From Halobaculum sp. XH14 (lineage in GTDB: Archaea; Halobacteriota; Halobacteria; Halobacteriales; Haloferacaceae): DNA of 64,000 nt. This document shows, piece by piece, positions 33,725 through 42,329 of this stretch. The stretch is from the NCBI RefSeq assembly GCF_032116555.1, contig NZ_CP134949.1, positions 806,001-870,000 on the forward strand, read 5' to 3'. Every line of letters begins with the position of its first letter. The first letter of the stretch is position 1. The notes under the pieces are model-generated. The model had not been told where the DNA came from and ran no database searches. It saw only the letters and a list, made by a program, of their open reading frames with translations. A program made the translations under genes and the position numbers.

Positions 33725-34747
33725 ATGAGCGAACGGGTCGCCATCCTCGCCCACGAGAAGTTCCCCGACCGGTCCAAGACCGCGAACGGCCTCCTCCGCT
33801 ACGGCGACCGCGAGGTCGTCGCCGTGCTCGACCGGGACCGCGCCGGCGACGGCGTCGCCGACCACCTCCCGGGCGTCGGTGACGCGCCCATCGTCGGCTC
33901 CTTCGCCGACGTCCCGGGGGCCGTCGACCGCCTCGTCGTCGGCATCGCGCCCATCGGCGGCGGCTTCGACGAGTCGTGGCGGCCGGACGTCCGCGCCGCC
34001 ATCGAGGCCGGCTGTGACGTGAGCGCCGGCCTCCACTACTTCCTCTCCGAGGACGAGGAGTTCGCCGCGCTCGCGGCCGAGCACGGCGTCGACCTCCACG
34101 ACGTCCGCCGGCCCCACGATGAGCTCACCGTCAGCGGCGCGCGCGCGGCCGACGTCGACGCCGCGGTCGTGCTGACGGTCGGCACCGACTGCTCGGTCGG
34201 GAAGATGACCGCGACGATGGAACTGGCCGCCGCGGCCGAGGACGCCGGAGTCGACGCCCGCGTCGTCCCGACCGGCCAGACGGGGATCATGATCGAGGGG
34301 TGGGGGAACCCGATCGACCGCGTCGTCTCCGACTTCACCGCCGGGGCCGTCGAGGAGATGGTCCTCGAGGTCGGCGACGACCACGATCTGCTGATCGTCG
34401 AGGGCCAGGGGAGCATCGTCCACCCCGCCTACTCGGCCGTGACGTGCGGGATCCTCCACGGGGCGATGCCCGACCGACTCGTCCTCTGTCACGAGGTGGG
34501 CCGCGAGGCGGTCCACGGCTACGAGTCGTTCGACCTGCCGCCCGTCGCCGACTACGTCGACCTGTACGAGTCGCTCGCGGCACCCGTCTCGGGGGCCGAT
34601 GTCGTCGCCGGCGCGCTGAACACGTCCGGCGTCGGGAGCGACGCGGACGCCGAGGCTGCCGTCGACGGGTTCTCCCGGACGCTCGACGCGCCCGCGACCG
34701 ACCCCGTTCGCTTCGACGCCGGGGAGATCGTGGGGGCGATCCGGTGA
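33725..34747 (+). CDS. DUF1611 family protein, DgcN-like
   Basis: A 340-aa two-domain protein. An N-terminal Rossmann-like half (MSERVAILAHEKFPDRSKTA; IAPIGGGF) is followed by a P-loop half with VGTDCSVGKMT (residues 152-162) and DLLIVEGQGSIVHPAY. The family includes DgcN, reported as an N-acetyltransferase acting on D-glutamate in partnership with the racemase DgcA. The next gene overlaps its stop (TGATG) and is an enolase-superfamily epimerase, the same pairing. D-amino acid catabolism is therefore plausible; the exact substrate is not shown. Confidence 0.85.
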   Translation: MSERVAILAHEKFPDRSKTANGLLRYGDREVVAVLDRDRAGDGVADHLPGVGDAPIVGSFADVPGAVDRLVVGIAPIGGGFDESWRPDVRAAIEAGCDVSAGLHYFLSEDEEFAALAAEHGVDLHDVRRPHDELTVSGARAADVDAAVVLTVGTDCSVGKMTATMELAAAAEDAGVDARVVPTGQTGIMIEGWGNPIDRVVSDFTAGAVEEMVLEVGDDHDLLIVEGQGSIVHPAYSAVTCGILHGAMPDRLVLCHEVGREAVHGYESFDLPPVADYVDLYESLAAPVSGADVVAGALNTSGVGSDADAEAAVDGFSRTLDAPATDPVRFDAGEIVGAIR

Positions 34748-35784
34748 TGCTCACGACCGCGACCGAACGGGTGTCGCTCCCGCTGGAGCACGCGTTCACC
34801 ATCTCGCGTGGCACCACCACCGAGGCCGAGAACGTCGTCGTCCGGATCACCGACGACGGCGACATGACCGGCGTCGGCGCGGCGGCGCCCTCCGCCCACT
34901 ACGGCGAGACGGCCGACACCGTCGAGGCCGTGCTGCCGGACCTGTTCGCGGTCGTCGAGTCGGTCGGCGACCCCCACGCGCTCGCCGAGATCGAGGCCCG
35001 GATGCGCGAGGCGGTCGAGGGGAACCCGGCCGCCCGCTGTGCGGTGAGCATCGCGCTCCACGACCTCGCGGCGAAACGCCTCGGCGTGCCGCTGTACCGA
35101 CTCTGGGGGCTGAACCCCGGGACCGCGCCGGACACGTCGTTCACGGTCGGCCTGGACGACCTCGACACGATGCGGGAGAAGACCGGCGAGGCGGTCGAGG
35201 CTGGCTACGGCACGCTGAAGCTGAAACTCGGGACCGACCGGGACCGCGAGGTCGTCGAGGCGGTCCGCGAGGAGGCGCCCGACGCGACGATCCGCGTCGA
35301 CGCCAACGAGGCGTGGACGCCCCGCGAGACGGTCGAGAAGAGCCGGTGGCTCGCGGAGTCGGGCGTGGAGTTCATCGAACAGCCGGTTCCGGCCTCGGAC
35401 CCGGAGGGGCTGAAGTTCGCCTACGAGCGGTCCGAACTCCCCGTCGCGGCCGACGAGTCCTGCGTCACGCTCGCGGACGTTCCCCGGATCGCGGACCGCT
35501 GTGACGTGGCGAACCTGAAGCTCATGAAGTGTGGCGGGCTGCTGGAGGCGAGACGGATGATCCACGCGGCCCGCGCCCACGGGCTGGAGGTGATGCTCGG
35601 CTGCATGGTCGAGACGAACGCCGCCATCGCCGCCGGCTGTCACCTCGCGCCGTCGCTCGATTACGCCGACCTCGACGGAAGCCTGCTGCTCGCGGATGAC
35701 CCCTACGAGGGCGTTCCGATGCCCGACGGGGAAATCGACCTCGCGGGCGTCTCCAGGAACGGGACGGGCGCGGTCGAGCGTTGA
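34747..35784 (+). CDS. Dipeptide epimerase / DgcA-like racemase (enolase superfamily)
   Basis: A 345-aa muconate-lactonizing-type enolase member. Catalytic lysines are K158/K160 in TLKLKLG and K261 in NLKLMKCGG; metal ligands are D185 (RVDANEAW), E211 (FIEQPV) and D236 (AADES). The capping loop HAFTISRGTTTEAENV is typical of dipeptide epimerases. Paired with a DgcN-like gene, it may racemise an N-acylated D-amino acid such as N-acetyl-D-glutamate; L-Ala-D/L-Glu epimerisation is the alternative. The ATG at 34747 overlaps the upstream stop by one base. Confidence 0.88.
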   Translation: MLTTATERVSLPLEHAFTISRGTTTEAENVVVRITDDGDMTGVGAAAPSAHYGETADTVEAVLPDLFAVVESVGDPHALAEIEARMREAVEGNPAARCAVSIALHDLAAKRLGVPLYRLWGLNPGTAPDTSFTVGLDDLDTMREKTGEAVEAGYGTLKLKLGTDRDREVVEAVREEAPDATIRVDANEAWTPRETVEKSRWLAESGVEFIEQPVPASDPEGLKFAYERSELPVAADESCVTLADVPRIADRCDVANLKLMKCGGLLEARRMIHAARAHGLEVMLGCMVETNAAIAAGCHLAPSLDYADLDGSLLLADDPYEGVPMPDGEIDLAGVSRNGTGAVER

Positions 35785-35796
35785 CCGCGGGCGGAC

Positions 35797-36666
35797 TCAG
35801 AGCAGGTCGGGCAGGTCGGCAAGCGAGTCCAGGCGGTGGTCCGGTTCCGGATCGCTCCCGTCCCGCGAGCCCGTCCCGTTGGGGATCCAGACCGACGTCA
35901 GTCCGAGTTCGTTCGCGCCGCGGACGTCCTTCCGGAGCGAGTCGCCGACCTTCAGCGTCCGCTCGGGTGCCGCGTCGAGCTCGGCGAGCGCCAGTTCGAA
36001 CGGCTCCGGGTGGGGCTTCACGTGGTCGGCGTCGTCGCCGTACACGACCGCGTCGAAGGCGTCGGCGAGCCCCGCGGCCGAGAGCTTCACGGCGTGGGTC
36101 CGCTCCCGTCCGTTCGTGATCGCCCCGAGCGCGTAGTCGGCTCCGAGTTCGTGGACGACCTCCGCGCCCGGCACCGTCGACACTCCGGCGTGGTCGAGCG
36201 CGGCGTCGTACGCACGCGCGAGCGCCGTCGCGTCCACGCCGCCCTCCGCGTCCCCGGCGCCCCCCGCCGTCGCTCCGACTTCCCGGTCCACGTCGCCGTC
36301 GTCGTCGGCCGCCGCGACCCGGAAGACGCGCGCGAGGTAGTCGAACCGGCCCACGGATTCGGTGCCCGAGCGCGCGACGGTTTCGGCGGCGTCCTCGAAC
36401 TCGTCGGCCGAACAGGCGCGCTCGACCCCGACCGACTCGAACGCCCCGTCGAGGACCGTCTCGGTCGACTGCTCGGAGCACAGCAGCGTCCGGTCCACGT
36501 CGAAGAGGAGCGCGTCGTAGCCGGCGTCCTCACCGTCTGCTCCCGTCGGGGAGCCGCGCCGTCGGGACGAGTCAGTCGTGACGCCGGCCGACGCGCGGGC
36601 CTGCCGTAAAGCGGTTCCGGACCGCGAACTACTCCCACTCGACCTCGTCGACGTCGTCCGTGTCAC
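35797..36666 (-). CDS. HAD-superfamily hydrolase, start uncertain
   Basis: The HAD core is clear: DALLFDVDRTLL (motif I), ALGAITNGRE (motif II), HVKPHPEPFELAL (motif III lysine) and LKVGDSLRKDVRGANE (motif IV). The C1 cap lies between motifs I and II and contains a long acidic glycine-rich insertion (AAADDDGDVDREVGATAGGA). The usual N-terminus would be a few residues before YDALLFD, but no ATG, GTG or TTG is available there in frame. The first ATG (36666) lies 38 bases inside the upstream gene and would add a serine/arginine-rich tail. The true start, or a small sequence error, is unresolved. Confidence 0.8.
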   Translation of the reverse strand: MTRTTSTRSSGSSSRSGTALRQARASAGVTTDSSRRRGSPTGADGEDAGYDALLFDVDRTLLCSEQSTETVLDGAFESVGVERACSADEFEDAAETVARSGTESVGRFDYLARVFRVAAADDDGDVDREVGATAGGAGDAEGGVDATALARAYDAALDHAGVSTVPGAEVVHELGADYALGAITNGRERTHAVKLSAAGLADAFDAVVYGDDADHVKPHPEPFELALAELDAAPERTLKVGDSLRKDVRGANELGLTSVWIPNGTGSRDGSDPEPDHRLDSLADLPDLL

Positions 36667-37660
36667 GGAGGATGAACGGGCCGATCGAGAGCGTGCGCTT
36701 CGTCACCGTGGCGATGCGGAGCACGTAGGCGAGCAGCACCAGGAACGGGACGGTCGCGACGGTCGCCGTCAGCACGATGACGAGCGGGAGGAGGTTCACG
36801 CCGCCGACGATGACCGTGATCGCGGACGGGTCGAAGAAGCCGACCATCGATCCGGAGACGACGAGCGCGGGGATCGCGGCCGTGAGCACCGCGCGCGAGA
36901 GGCCGATGAGCTCCCACTGGAAGTAGAGCGTCTTGAAGTGTTCGCGCGCGGGGCCGAACAGCTCCAGGGTCTCGATCACCCCTTCGAGCGCGTCCCGTGC
37001 GTCCCCGGAGAGGTCGTCCCCGTGGCGCTCCCGGATGCGTCTCGCCGCGAACAGCTTCCAGGAGTAGTTGAAATCGAGCGCCGCCGAGATGACGTCGAAC
37101 TCGCCGAACGTCGCGCCGTCGAGCTCCCCGGCGACCTCCTCGGCGTTGTCGGTGATGCTGTCGGTGAGTTCGTCCACGTCGCTCGCGACCGACTCGTCAA
37201 CCGACCCGTGAACGGCCGCCCGGAACGCCTCGGCCCGCTGACCGGTGACCTGGACGAGCGCGCGGAGGAACTGGGCCGGCCGGGCCGGACTCACCGGGGC
37301 GTCGATGACGCCGGCGACGTCCTCCCGGAACGCCATCGCGCCCGACATCCGTTCGCGCTGGTCGCCGACGGCGCCGAGCTCCTGTGAGAGGACGAGCTGG
37401 TTCAGCGTGAGCACGAGCGTGACGCCGGTGATCGTCGCCGTCGTGAACGCCTGGAACAGCGTTTCGACGGGGTCGCTCGACCGCATGAACGGGACGACGC
37501 CCGGCAGGCCGTAGGCGGCGACGAGAAAGCCCGCGAACACGACCGCCACGAACGCGCCAGAAACCAGCCGGCGGTCGGCATCCAGCAGGAACCAGAGCTT
37601 CCACCGCGATTCGTCGGCGCGTCCGCGGAGGCTGTCGCTTGGCGCGTCGTCGTCGGCCAT
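36629..37660 (-). CDS. Conserved haloarchaeal membrane protein (343 aa)
   Basis: Two N-terminal helices (LVSGAFVAVVFAGFLVAAYG; FTTATITGVTLVLTLNQLVL) and two or three C-terminal helices (AVLTAAIPALVVSGSMVGFF; VNLLPLVIVLTATVATVPFL). Between them is a cytoplasmic alpha-helical domain of about 170 residues. The segment TGVTLVLTLNQLVLSQELGA resembles the DUF2254-like family of haloarchaeal membrane proteins. Function unknown. The PspA-like gene lies just upstream in transcription order (62 bp gap), so membrane stress is a possible theme. Confidence 0.75.
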   Translation of the reverse strand: MADDDAPSDSLRGRADESRWKLWFLLDADRRLVSGAFVAVVFAGFLVAAYGLPGVVPFMRSSDPVETLFQAFTTATITGVTLVLTLNQLVLSQELGAVGDQRERMSGAMAFREDVAGVIDAPVSPARPAQFLRALVQVTGQRAEAFRAAVHGSVDESVASDVDELTDSITDNAEEVAGELDGATFGEFDVISAALDFNYSWKLFAARRIRERHGDDLSGDARDALEGVIETLELFGPAREHFKTLYFQWELIGLSRAVLTAAIPALVVSGSMVGFFDPSAITVIVGGVNLLPLVIVLTATVATVPFLVLLAYVLRIATVTKRTLSIGPFILRDTDDVDEVEWE

Positions 37661-37721
37661 GGCTCACCAATCGGGAGCCGCCGGCAAAAGCCCGTGGGCG
37701 GCCGATTCTCGCCGGCGGGGC

Positions 37722-38588
37722 TCAGTTGTCGTTCTCCTCCTCGCTTCTAAGCTCCTCGAGCTCCGCCTCGACCTCCTCGTCGGACGGCTCGACGTCGGCC
37801 GCCTCGGCCGCGTCGGCGTCGGGTTCGGTCGCCGACCCGCTCTCCGCGGCCGCGTCGGCGGTCTCCGTGGCCCCTTCGCCGTCCGCGTCGGCCTTGCCGA
37901 ACTCGGCTTTCAGCGTCTCCAGCTCCGCGTCGACCTCGCGGTCGGTCCGCCCGCCCTCGAGTTCGCGGTCGATGGCGTCCTCGTCCGAGAGCGCGTCCTC
38001 GAACGCGCCGCTCGCCTCGAGTTCGTCCATCGCCTGCGAGCGTGCCTCCATCTCCTCGGTGCGCTCCTCGGCGCGCTCGATGGAGCGGCCGACGTCCTCC
38101 ATCTCGTCGCCGACGCCGGTCATCGCCTCGGAGACGCGGGTCGAGGCCTCGGCGGCCTCGTAGCGCGCCTTCATCGTCTCCTTTTTCGTCTTGAACTCGT
38201 CGATGCGGTTCTGGAGCTCGTCCTTCTTGTCGACGAGCTGGTCCTGCGTGTTCTGCAGGTCGGCGATCTGGCCCTCCAGGTCGTCGATCTGGTTCATCTT
38301 CGACTTCTTCTTCTCCAGCGCGCGGCGGGCCAGGTCCTCGCGGTCCTGCTGGACGGCCTCGCGGGCCTGTTCGTTGTGTTTCTCGACGTTCTCCTCCAGC
38401 CGACGCTTCTGGATCTCCAGTCGCTTCTTCTGGGTCGTCAGGTCCGCGATGCCCTGTTTGACCTCCTGGAGCTCGTCGCGCATCTGCTCGTAGCTGTAAT
38501 CGAGCGTCTCCGTCGGGTCCTCCGCCCGGTTGAGGATGGCGTTCACCTTCGACCGGACGACGTAGGACGCACGAGAGAGGATTCCCAT
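37722..38588 (-). CDS. PspA/IM30 family protein
   Basis: A 288-aa coiled-coil protein of the PspA/Vipp1 (ESCRT-III-like) family, which coats and stabilises stressed membranes. It begins MGILSRASYVVRSKVNAILN with the amphipathic membrane-binding helix. A long heptad-rich coiled coil spans about 25-200 (YEQMRDELQEVKQGIADLTT). The C-terminus is an acidic disordered tail of about 70 residues, a halophile feature. Upstream ATTTATACGG gives a TATA box about 28 bases before the ATG. Confidence 0.9.
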   Translation of the reverse strand: MGILSRASYVVRSKVNAILNRAEDPTETLDYSYEQMRDELQEVKQGIADLTTQKKRLEIQKRRLEENVEKHNEQAREAVQQDREDLARRALEKKKSKMNQIDDLEGQIADLQNTQDQLVDKKDELQNRIDEFKTKKETMKARYEAAEASTRVSEAMTGVGDEMEDVGRSIERAEERTEEMEARSQAMDELEASGAFEDALSDEDAIDRELEGGRTDREVDAELETLKAEFGKADADGEGATETADAAAESGSATEPDADAAEAADVEPSDEEVEAELEELRSEEENDN

Positions 38589-38607
38589 ACTCCGTTTTGG
38601 CGAGTGC

Positions 38608-38620
38608 CCCGTATAAATCT
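38608..38620 (-). promoter_or_regulatory. TATA element of the PspA-like gene
   Basis: Minus-strand GAGATTTATACGG, with TTTATA centred near 38614, lies about 26 bases upstream of the ATG at 38588. It is one of the clearest TATA boxes in the window. Confidence 0.65.
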
Positions 38621-38677
38621 CACCCGAACTACTGATTGCCCGCCAGCGTTTTCGCCCGTCGACCCGCAGTCGAGATC

Positions 38678-39427
38678 ATGACCGACGAGGACGCCGCGGG
38701 CGGACGGGCCGACGACGCCGACCGAGAACCCGGCGGGGACGACCCCATCGGTGACGACCCGGAGGACGGCGACGCCGTGCTGATTCCGGGCGGGCGCGAC
38801 GTGCGGGCGACGATCGACGTCGCCGGTGCCTGGGACGGGGCCGAGCCCCGCGACGACGACTGGTCACGGGCCGGCGACGGGGAGCGTGGCGACGACGCCC
38901 GATCCTGCGTCGTCGCGTGCCCGCCCCACCCCCAGCACCGCGGTCATCGCGGCGACGGACGGCTCGTGGCGGCCAGCGACGCGCTGACCGAGCGCGGCGT
39001 GGACTGTCTCCGGTTCGACTACGGCGACTGGGACGGGGGCCGGGGCGAACTCGCGGACGCGCGTAACGCGGTCGAGTGGGCGCACGAGCGCTACGACCGG
39101 GTCGGCCTGTTCGGCTTCAGTTTCGGCGGCTGCATCGCGCTGAACGCCGCGGCGAACGGGGACGCCGACGTGACCGCGGTCAGCGTGCTCTCGCCCGCGC
39201 GCCGACTCGCCGAGGGGATCGACTCGCTCGACGCGCTCGACCGGATCTCGTGTCCGGTGCAGGTGGTGTACGGCACCCGGGACGACACGGTGGACTGGGA
39301 GCCGACGGTCGAGCGCGCCCGCGAACTGGACCACGAGGTCGTCGAGTTCGCGGCCGACCACTTCTACGTCGGGCAGACCGGGAAGGTTGGCGAGGCGGTC
39401 GGCGCGTGGCTGGCCGAGCGGGTCTGA
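38678..39427 (+). CDS. Alpha/beta hydrolase
   Basis: A 249-aa serine hydrolase starting MTDEDAAGGRADDADREPGG. After an acidic 35-residue lead it has the nucleophile elbow GLFGFSFGGCIALNAAA, the oxyanion region CPPHPQHRGHRGD, the acid VVYGTRDDTVDWEP and the histidine AADHFYVGQTG. The fold is the small dienelactone hydrolase/BAAT-like type without a lid. Substrate unknown. It is transcribed divergently from the PspA-like gene and converges on a small membrane protein. Confidence 0.88.
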   Translation: MTDEDAAGGRADDADREPGGDDPIGDDPEDGDAVLIPGGRDVRATIDVAGAWDGAEPRDDDWSRAGDGERGDDARSCVVACPPHPQHRGHRGDGRLVAASDALTERGVDCLRFDYGDWDGGRGELADARNAVEWAHERYDRVGLFGFSFGGCIALNAAANGDADVTAVSVLSPARRLAEGIDSLDALDRISCPVQVVYGTRDDTVDWEPTVERARELDHEVVEFAADHFYVGQTGKVGEAVGAWLAERV

Positions 39428-39444
39428 GTCGACCGGGTGCTCCC

Positions 39445-39855
39445 TCAGCCGAGCGGTTCGGCGTCGCCGGCGTCGCGGTACCCCACTGCCAGCCAGACGA
39501 CCAGCGAGACCACGGCGGCGGCGACGACGAACGCCCAGAAGGCGGTCCACGCCGCCGCGCCGAGCGAGTTCGTCGCGACGAGCACCGTCGCGGCCGAGCC
39601 TGCGGCGACGACGAACGGCACGAGGAACGGGGCGTCGCTCCACGCCCCGCCCGCGTTGCGGTACTCGACGGCGTACGCCCAGACGTTGCCGACGGTGAAC
39701 TGGAAGACGACGAGCGCGAGCAGACCGTAGAGAACGGCGGTGACTCCGGACCCGTACGTGAGGACGCCTTCCCGCGCGAGGAAGCCGCCTGCGGCGACGA
39801 GGAAGACGGCGAACATCAGCCCGTGCCACGGTCGGACTCGATCCTGGAGGGACAT
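39445..39855 (-). CDS. Four-helix membrane protein (136 aa)
   Basis: A 136-aa protein with four hydrophobic helices (HGLMFAVFLVAAGGFLAREG; AVLYGLLALVVFQFTVGNVW; APFLVPFVVAAGSAATVLVA; AAWTAFWAFVVAAAVVSLVV). Short loops, no conserved charged residues within the helices and no cysteines. No family is recognised, and context (hydrolase, another membrane protein) is not informative. Confidence 0.75.
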   Translation of the reverse strand: MSLQDRVRPWHGLMFAVFLVAAGGFLAREGVLTYGSGVTAVLYGLLALVVFQFTVGNVWAYAVEYRNAGGAWSDAPFLVPFVVAAGSAATVLVATNSLGAAAWTAFWAFVVAAAVVSLVVWLAVGYRDAGDAEPLG

Positions 39856-39949
39856 GGCGGGGCCAACTCGGGGCTGGTGTAAAGTCGTGTCGTCGTGGGA
39901 GTTCGGTTCATCGTGGTCACGAACTGCGACGTCGAGGTGTGGGAGCGGT

Positions 39950-40666
39950 TCAGACCGAGACGTTCTGTGTGAACCACGCCAGGATGTACAGTATCGTTAG
40001 CACGCCGGCCACGGCCTCGATGTACTGGACGTATTTTCTGCGAACCTCCCAGGTGGCCTGCCGTGATTGGGAATCCCCGGCCGGCGTCTCCGAGGGGGGT
40101 TGCTCGGCCACCTCGGTTCGGTTCCGGGTTCCCCGTGGTTCGGTGCGTTCGGTCCCCGTTCGCGGCCGGGGGTGCTGGAGGAAGATCGACTTCACGGTCG
40201 AAACGGCGGCGAGAAGGGCCTTCTTGTGGGACTGGACTGCGAGCCGGACCCCCGACCGCGGGAGCGATTTCAGGTGCATGAGGACCACCGTCGGATCCTC
40301 GGAGACGGTATCGATCCCCTCCCCGAGGGGGACGTGCCAGTCCTTGTGAAAGAACTCGGGGAGAAACAGGAGTAGCGCGACGGCAACGGAGGGGGCGAAC
40401 GTCGGGGCGAACAGGAGCACTGACAGGGTCACCCCCGAGACGACGAGGATCAGGTACAGGATCTCGTGGCCGTACATCCCGGGAACGGAAAACAGGACGA
40501 ACTCGAGGAGCAGCGGGAACGGGAGGAGCACGATGAACGAGTGGGGAGTCAGGAGGCTCGCCGCCCCTGCGACGAACACCGACACGGTCACCCTCACCGC
40601 GAGTTCGACGAGGTGTGTCGAGATGGGCGCCTCCGAGTCCCAGCTCGGACCGACATCGGATGTCAC
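39950..40666 (-). CDS. Membrane protein of unknown function (238 aa)
   Basis: A 238-aa protein starting MTSDVGPSWDSEAPISTHLV. Three to four helices fill the first 110 residues (VRVTVSVFVAGAASLL; FPLLLEFVLFSVPGMYGHEI; TFAPSVAVALLLFLPEFF). A basic cytoplasmic region with RPRTGTERTEPRGTRNRTEV follows, and there is one C-terminal helix (AVAGVLTILYILAWFTQN). No family recognised. Its promoter region contains a perfect 12-bp palindrome 16 bp before the ATG. It would have been the gene downstream of the original tfs 3' end before element insertion. Confidence 0.7.
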   Translation of the reverse strand: MTSDVGPSWDSEAPISTHLVELAVRVTVSVFVAGAASLLTPHSFIVLLPFPLLLEFVLFSVPGMYGHEILYLILVVSGVTLSVLLFAPTFAPSVAVALLLFLPEFFHKDWHVPLGEGIDTVSEDPTVVLMHLKSLPRSGVRLAVQSHKKALLAAVSTVKSIFLQHPRPRTGTERTEPRGTRNRTEVAEQPPSETPAGDSQSRQATWEVRRKYVQYIEAVAGVLTILYILAWFTQNVSV

Positions 40667-40681
40667 GATAGTACGAACGTG

Positions 40682-40693
40682 TAGTGTACACTA
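40682..40693. promoter_or_regulatory. Perfect 12-bp palindrome TAGTGTACACTA
   Basis: Self-complementary TAGTGTACACTA lies 16 bp upstream of the ATG at 40666, with an extended imperfect dyad (GTGTAG...CTAACAC). The position relative to the start suggests an operator or promoter-overlapping site for that gene. Confidence 0.5.
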
Positions 40694-40860
40694 ACACATC
40701 AAAGAGGTATCGCTTACACGGGTTCTCGCGTGATGAAGGAACGGTCGCCGGAGCCTCCGCGAACCCGCACACTTCGGAGTTGCACATGAAAGGTCGCAGC
40801 CGCAGGGTGCTGGTCGGCCCGGGCGGCCGATGGATCGAGCCGCGATCAGCGAGACCGCCG

Positions 40861-40911
40861 TCAGTTGTACTCGCGCCACCGATAGCCGCACTCCTTACAT
40901 TTGCAAGAGTG
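40861..40911 (-). other. Displaced tfs 3' end (left attachment site region)
   Basis: The minus strand reads ...CACTCTTGCAAATGTAAGG... and ends GAGTACAACTGA, encoding a 14-residue tail homologous to the TFS C-terminal zinc ribbon (two cysteines, then RWREYN and stop). No start or upstream ribbon accompanies it. It is best explained as the original chromosomal end of tfs, displaced by integration. Confidence 0.75.
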
Positions 40912-41063
40912 TGGCTCAGCGGGGTTCACTTATAAAGGTTGCCCAAGCCTTTAGTAGTGGATGCTTTTCGAGCCTTACCTCATGTAATCTATCCCGACGC
41001 CATCTTGCGGTTTCGGTATCGCAGAGGGTAGGCAACTACACTCTTAGCAGAGCCTTGGTATTT

Positions 41064-41082
41064 CTTGCACCATTGGTGCAAG
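41064..41082. promoter_or_regulatory. Inverted repeat upstream of the integrase
   Basis: CTTGCACC-ATT-GGTGCAAG, a perfect 8-bp dyad with a 3-bp spacer, lies 69 bp before the integrase ATG. It could be an operator for one of the small regulators or an integrase arm site; it shares TTGCAC with the right element end. Confidence 0.5.
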
Positions 41083-41150
41083 GAGAACTAAGTCAATCTG
41101 CGAGAAATGTAGATACAGAGCCTAAGACGCGGATACGAGGGTTCCGACCC

Positions 41151-42329
41151 ATGAGTAAGGCAAACGATACATCGGACAGTAGTGGCAACGCTGACTTAAA
41201 AGAGAATCAGGCGCAACAGGACTTGTGCGATTTCCTGTCTGAGCGAAGCGAGCTTGTCGTCTCCTACGAGGAGCCAGACGACGGGCGGGACCGTCGCCAC
41301 GACTGCCTACCTGTCGCCCGAACGACGGACGGAGACAAGGCAGACGTGAGCGATTTCCCCAGTGGCAAGAACGACGGTCGGGGCAACTTCAGTAAGTCCA
41401 CCTACACCCGATACCGGGATACGATGAACGACTTCATCCAAACGCAAGACGTGAGCGACTTGATGGACGTGACGCCCCGAGAGATTAACCGCTACAATCA
41501 GGTGACGCAACGCCGGGACTATGCCCGGACCACTCGTGACGGATTGCTCGAAACTCTCGAAGTGTTCTTCAAGTGGGCAGAAACGGAGTGGCGTGCGCCA
41601 CGAGGGGACGATAAGCTCAGTGAGACAATCGCCCGAAAGCGTGAGGATTTGGACGTAGGTGGCGACGAGAAATCACGGGCAGGCGACGACAATCACCGTA
41701 TCTCGACTGAGCGAGCAGAGGAGATAGTCGGACACTTGGCGAAACACCAGTACGCCTCTCGCCAGATGATTGAGTTTCTGCTAATCTATCACGTCGGTAT
41801 GCGGAAATCCGCGCTACTGTCTATCAATTGCGACGACGTGATGCCACGGAAGGGAATCATCCAGATTCGCAATCGCCCGGAGCAGACAGGGGTTCGACTC
41901 AAGCGAGGGAACAAGGGTGAGCGAGACGTGAATATCGCCAGTGGCGTCATGGGTGTCGTCACTGACTACATAGACGAGAATCGGACAGAACCGCAAGACA
42001 GCAGTGACGCGCTACTCACGTCATGGGCGGGACGGATAGACGACTCCACTCTATACCGGGACATTACGGGATTGACGAAGTGCGGAGAGTGTACCGACGA
42101 CGACGGCGAGCCTCTCGTCAACCAGAATGCCTCAGACTGTCCCGAGTCTATCGGTTGCCACGACTTGCGACGAGTGGCAATCACCCGAATGCGGGACGAA
42201 GGAGTGTCGTGGGATACGATTAGTGGACGAGTGAATGCGACTGTCCAAATGCTCAAGGACCACTACGATTCCCCGACTCACTCACAGGCGGCAGAACGCC
42301 GGAAGGAGGAGATATTGAACGCACTGTAG
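41151..42329 (+). CDS. int: Tyrosine recombinase / integrase of the element
   Basis: A 392-aa phage-type integrase. The N-terminal region is acidic and disordered; a SAM-like core-binding domain spans about 80-155 (STYTRYRDTMNDFIQTQDV). The catalytic domain has R218 (HVGMRKSALL), H337-x-x-R340 (CHDLRRV) and the probable nucleophile Y372 (LKDHYDSPTH); the usual second histidine position appears as R360. A CxxC...C insert (KCGECTDDDGEPLVNQNASD) looks zinc-binding. Codon use is less GC-rich than the flanking genes. It lies at the left end of the element, next to the displaced tfs tail, as expected for an element integrase. Confidence 0.9.
   Translation: MSKANDTSDSSGNADLKENQAQQDLCDFLSERSELVVSYEEPDDGRDRRHDCLPVARTTDGDKADVSDFPSGKNDGRGNFSKSTYTRYRDTMNDFIQTQDVSDLMDVTPREINRYNQVTQRRDYARTTRDGLLETLEVFFKWAETEWRAPRGDDKLSETIARKREDLDVGGDEKSRAGDDNHRISTERAEEIVGHLAKHQYASRQMIEFLLIYHVGMRKSALLSINCDDVMPRKGIIQIRNRPEQTGVRLKRGNKGERDVNIASGVMGVVTDYIDENRTEPQDSSDALLTSWAGRIDDSTLYRDITGLTKCGECTDDDGEPLVNQNASDCPESIGCHDLRRVAITRMRDEGVSWDTISGRVNATVQMLKDHYDSPTHSQAAERRKEEILNAL

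Noticed and set aside
40781-40810. Second tfs tail remnant near the TTGCACATGAAAGG sequence
   Set aside because: It resembles the right border over about 10 bases but does not translate into a zinc-ribbon tail in any frame.
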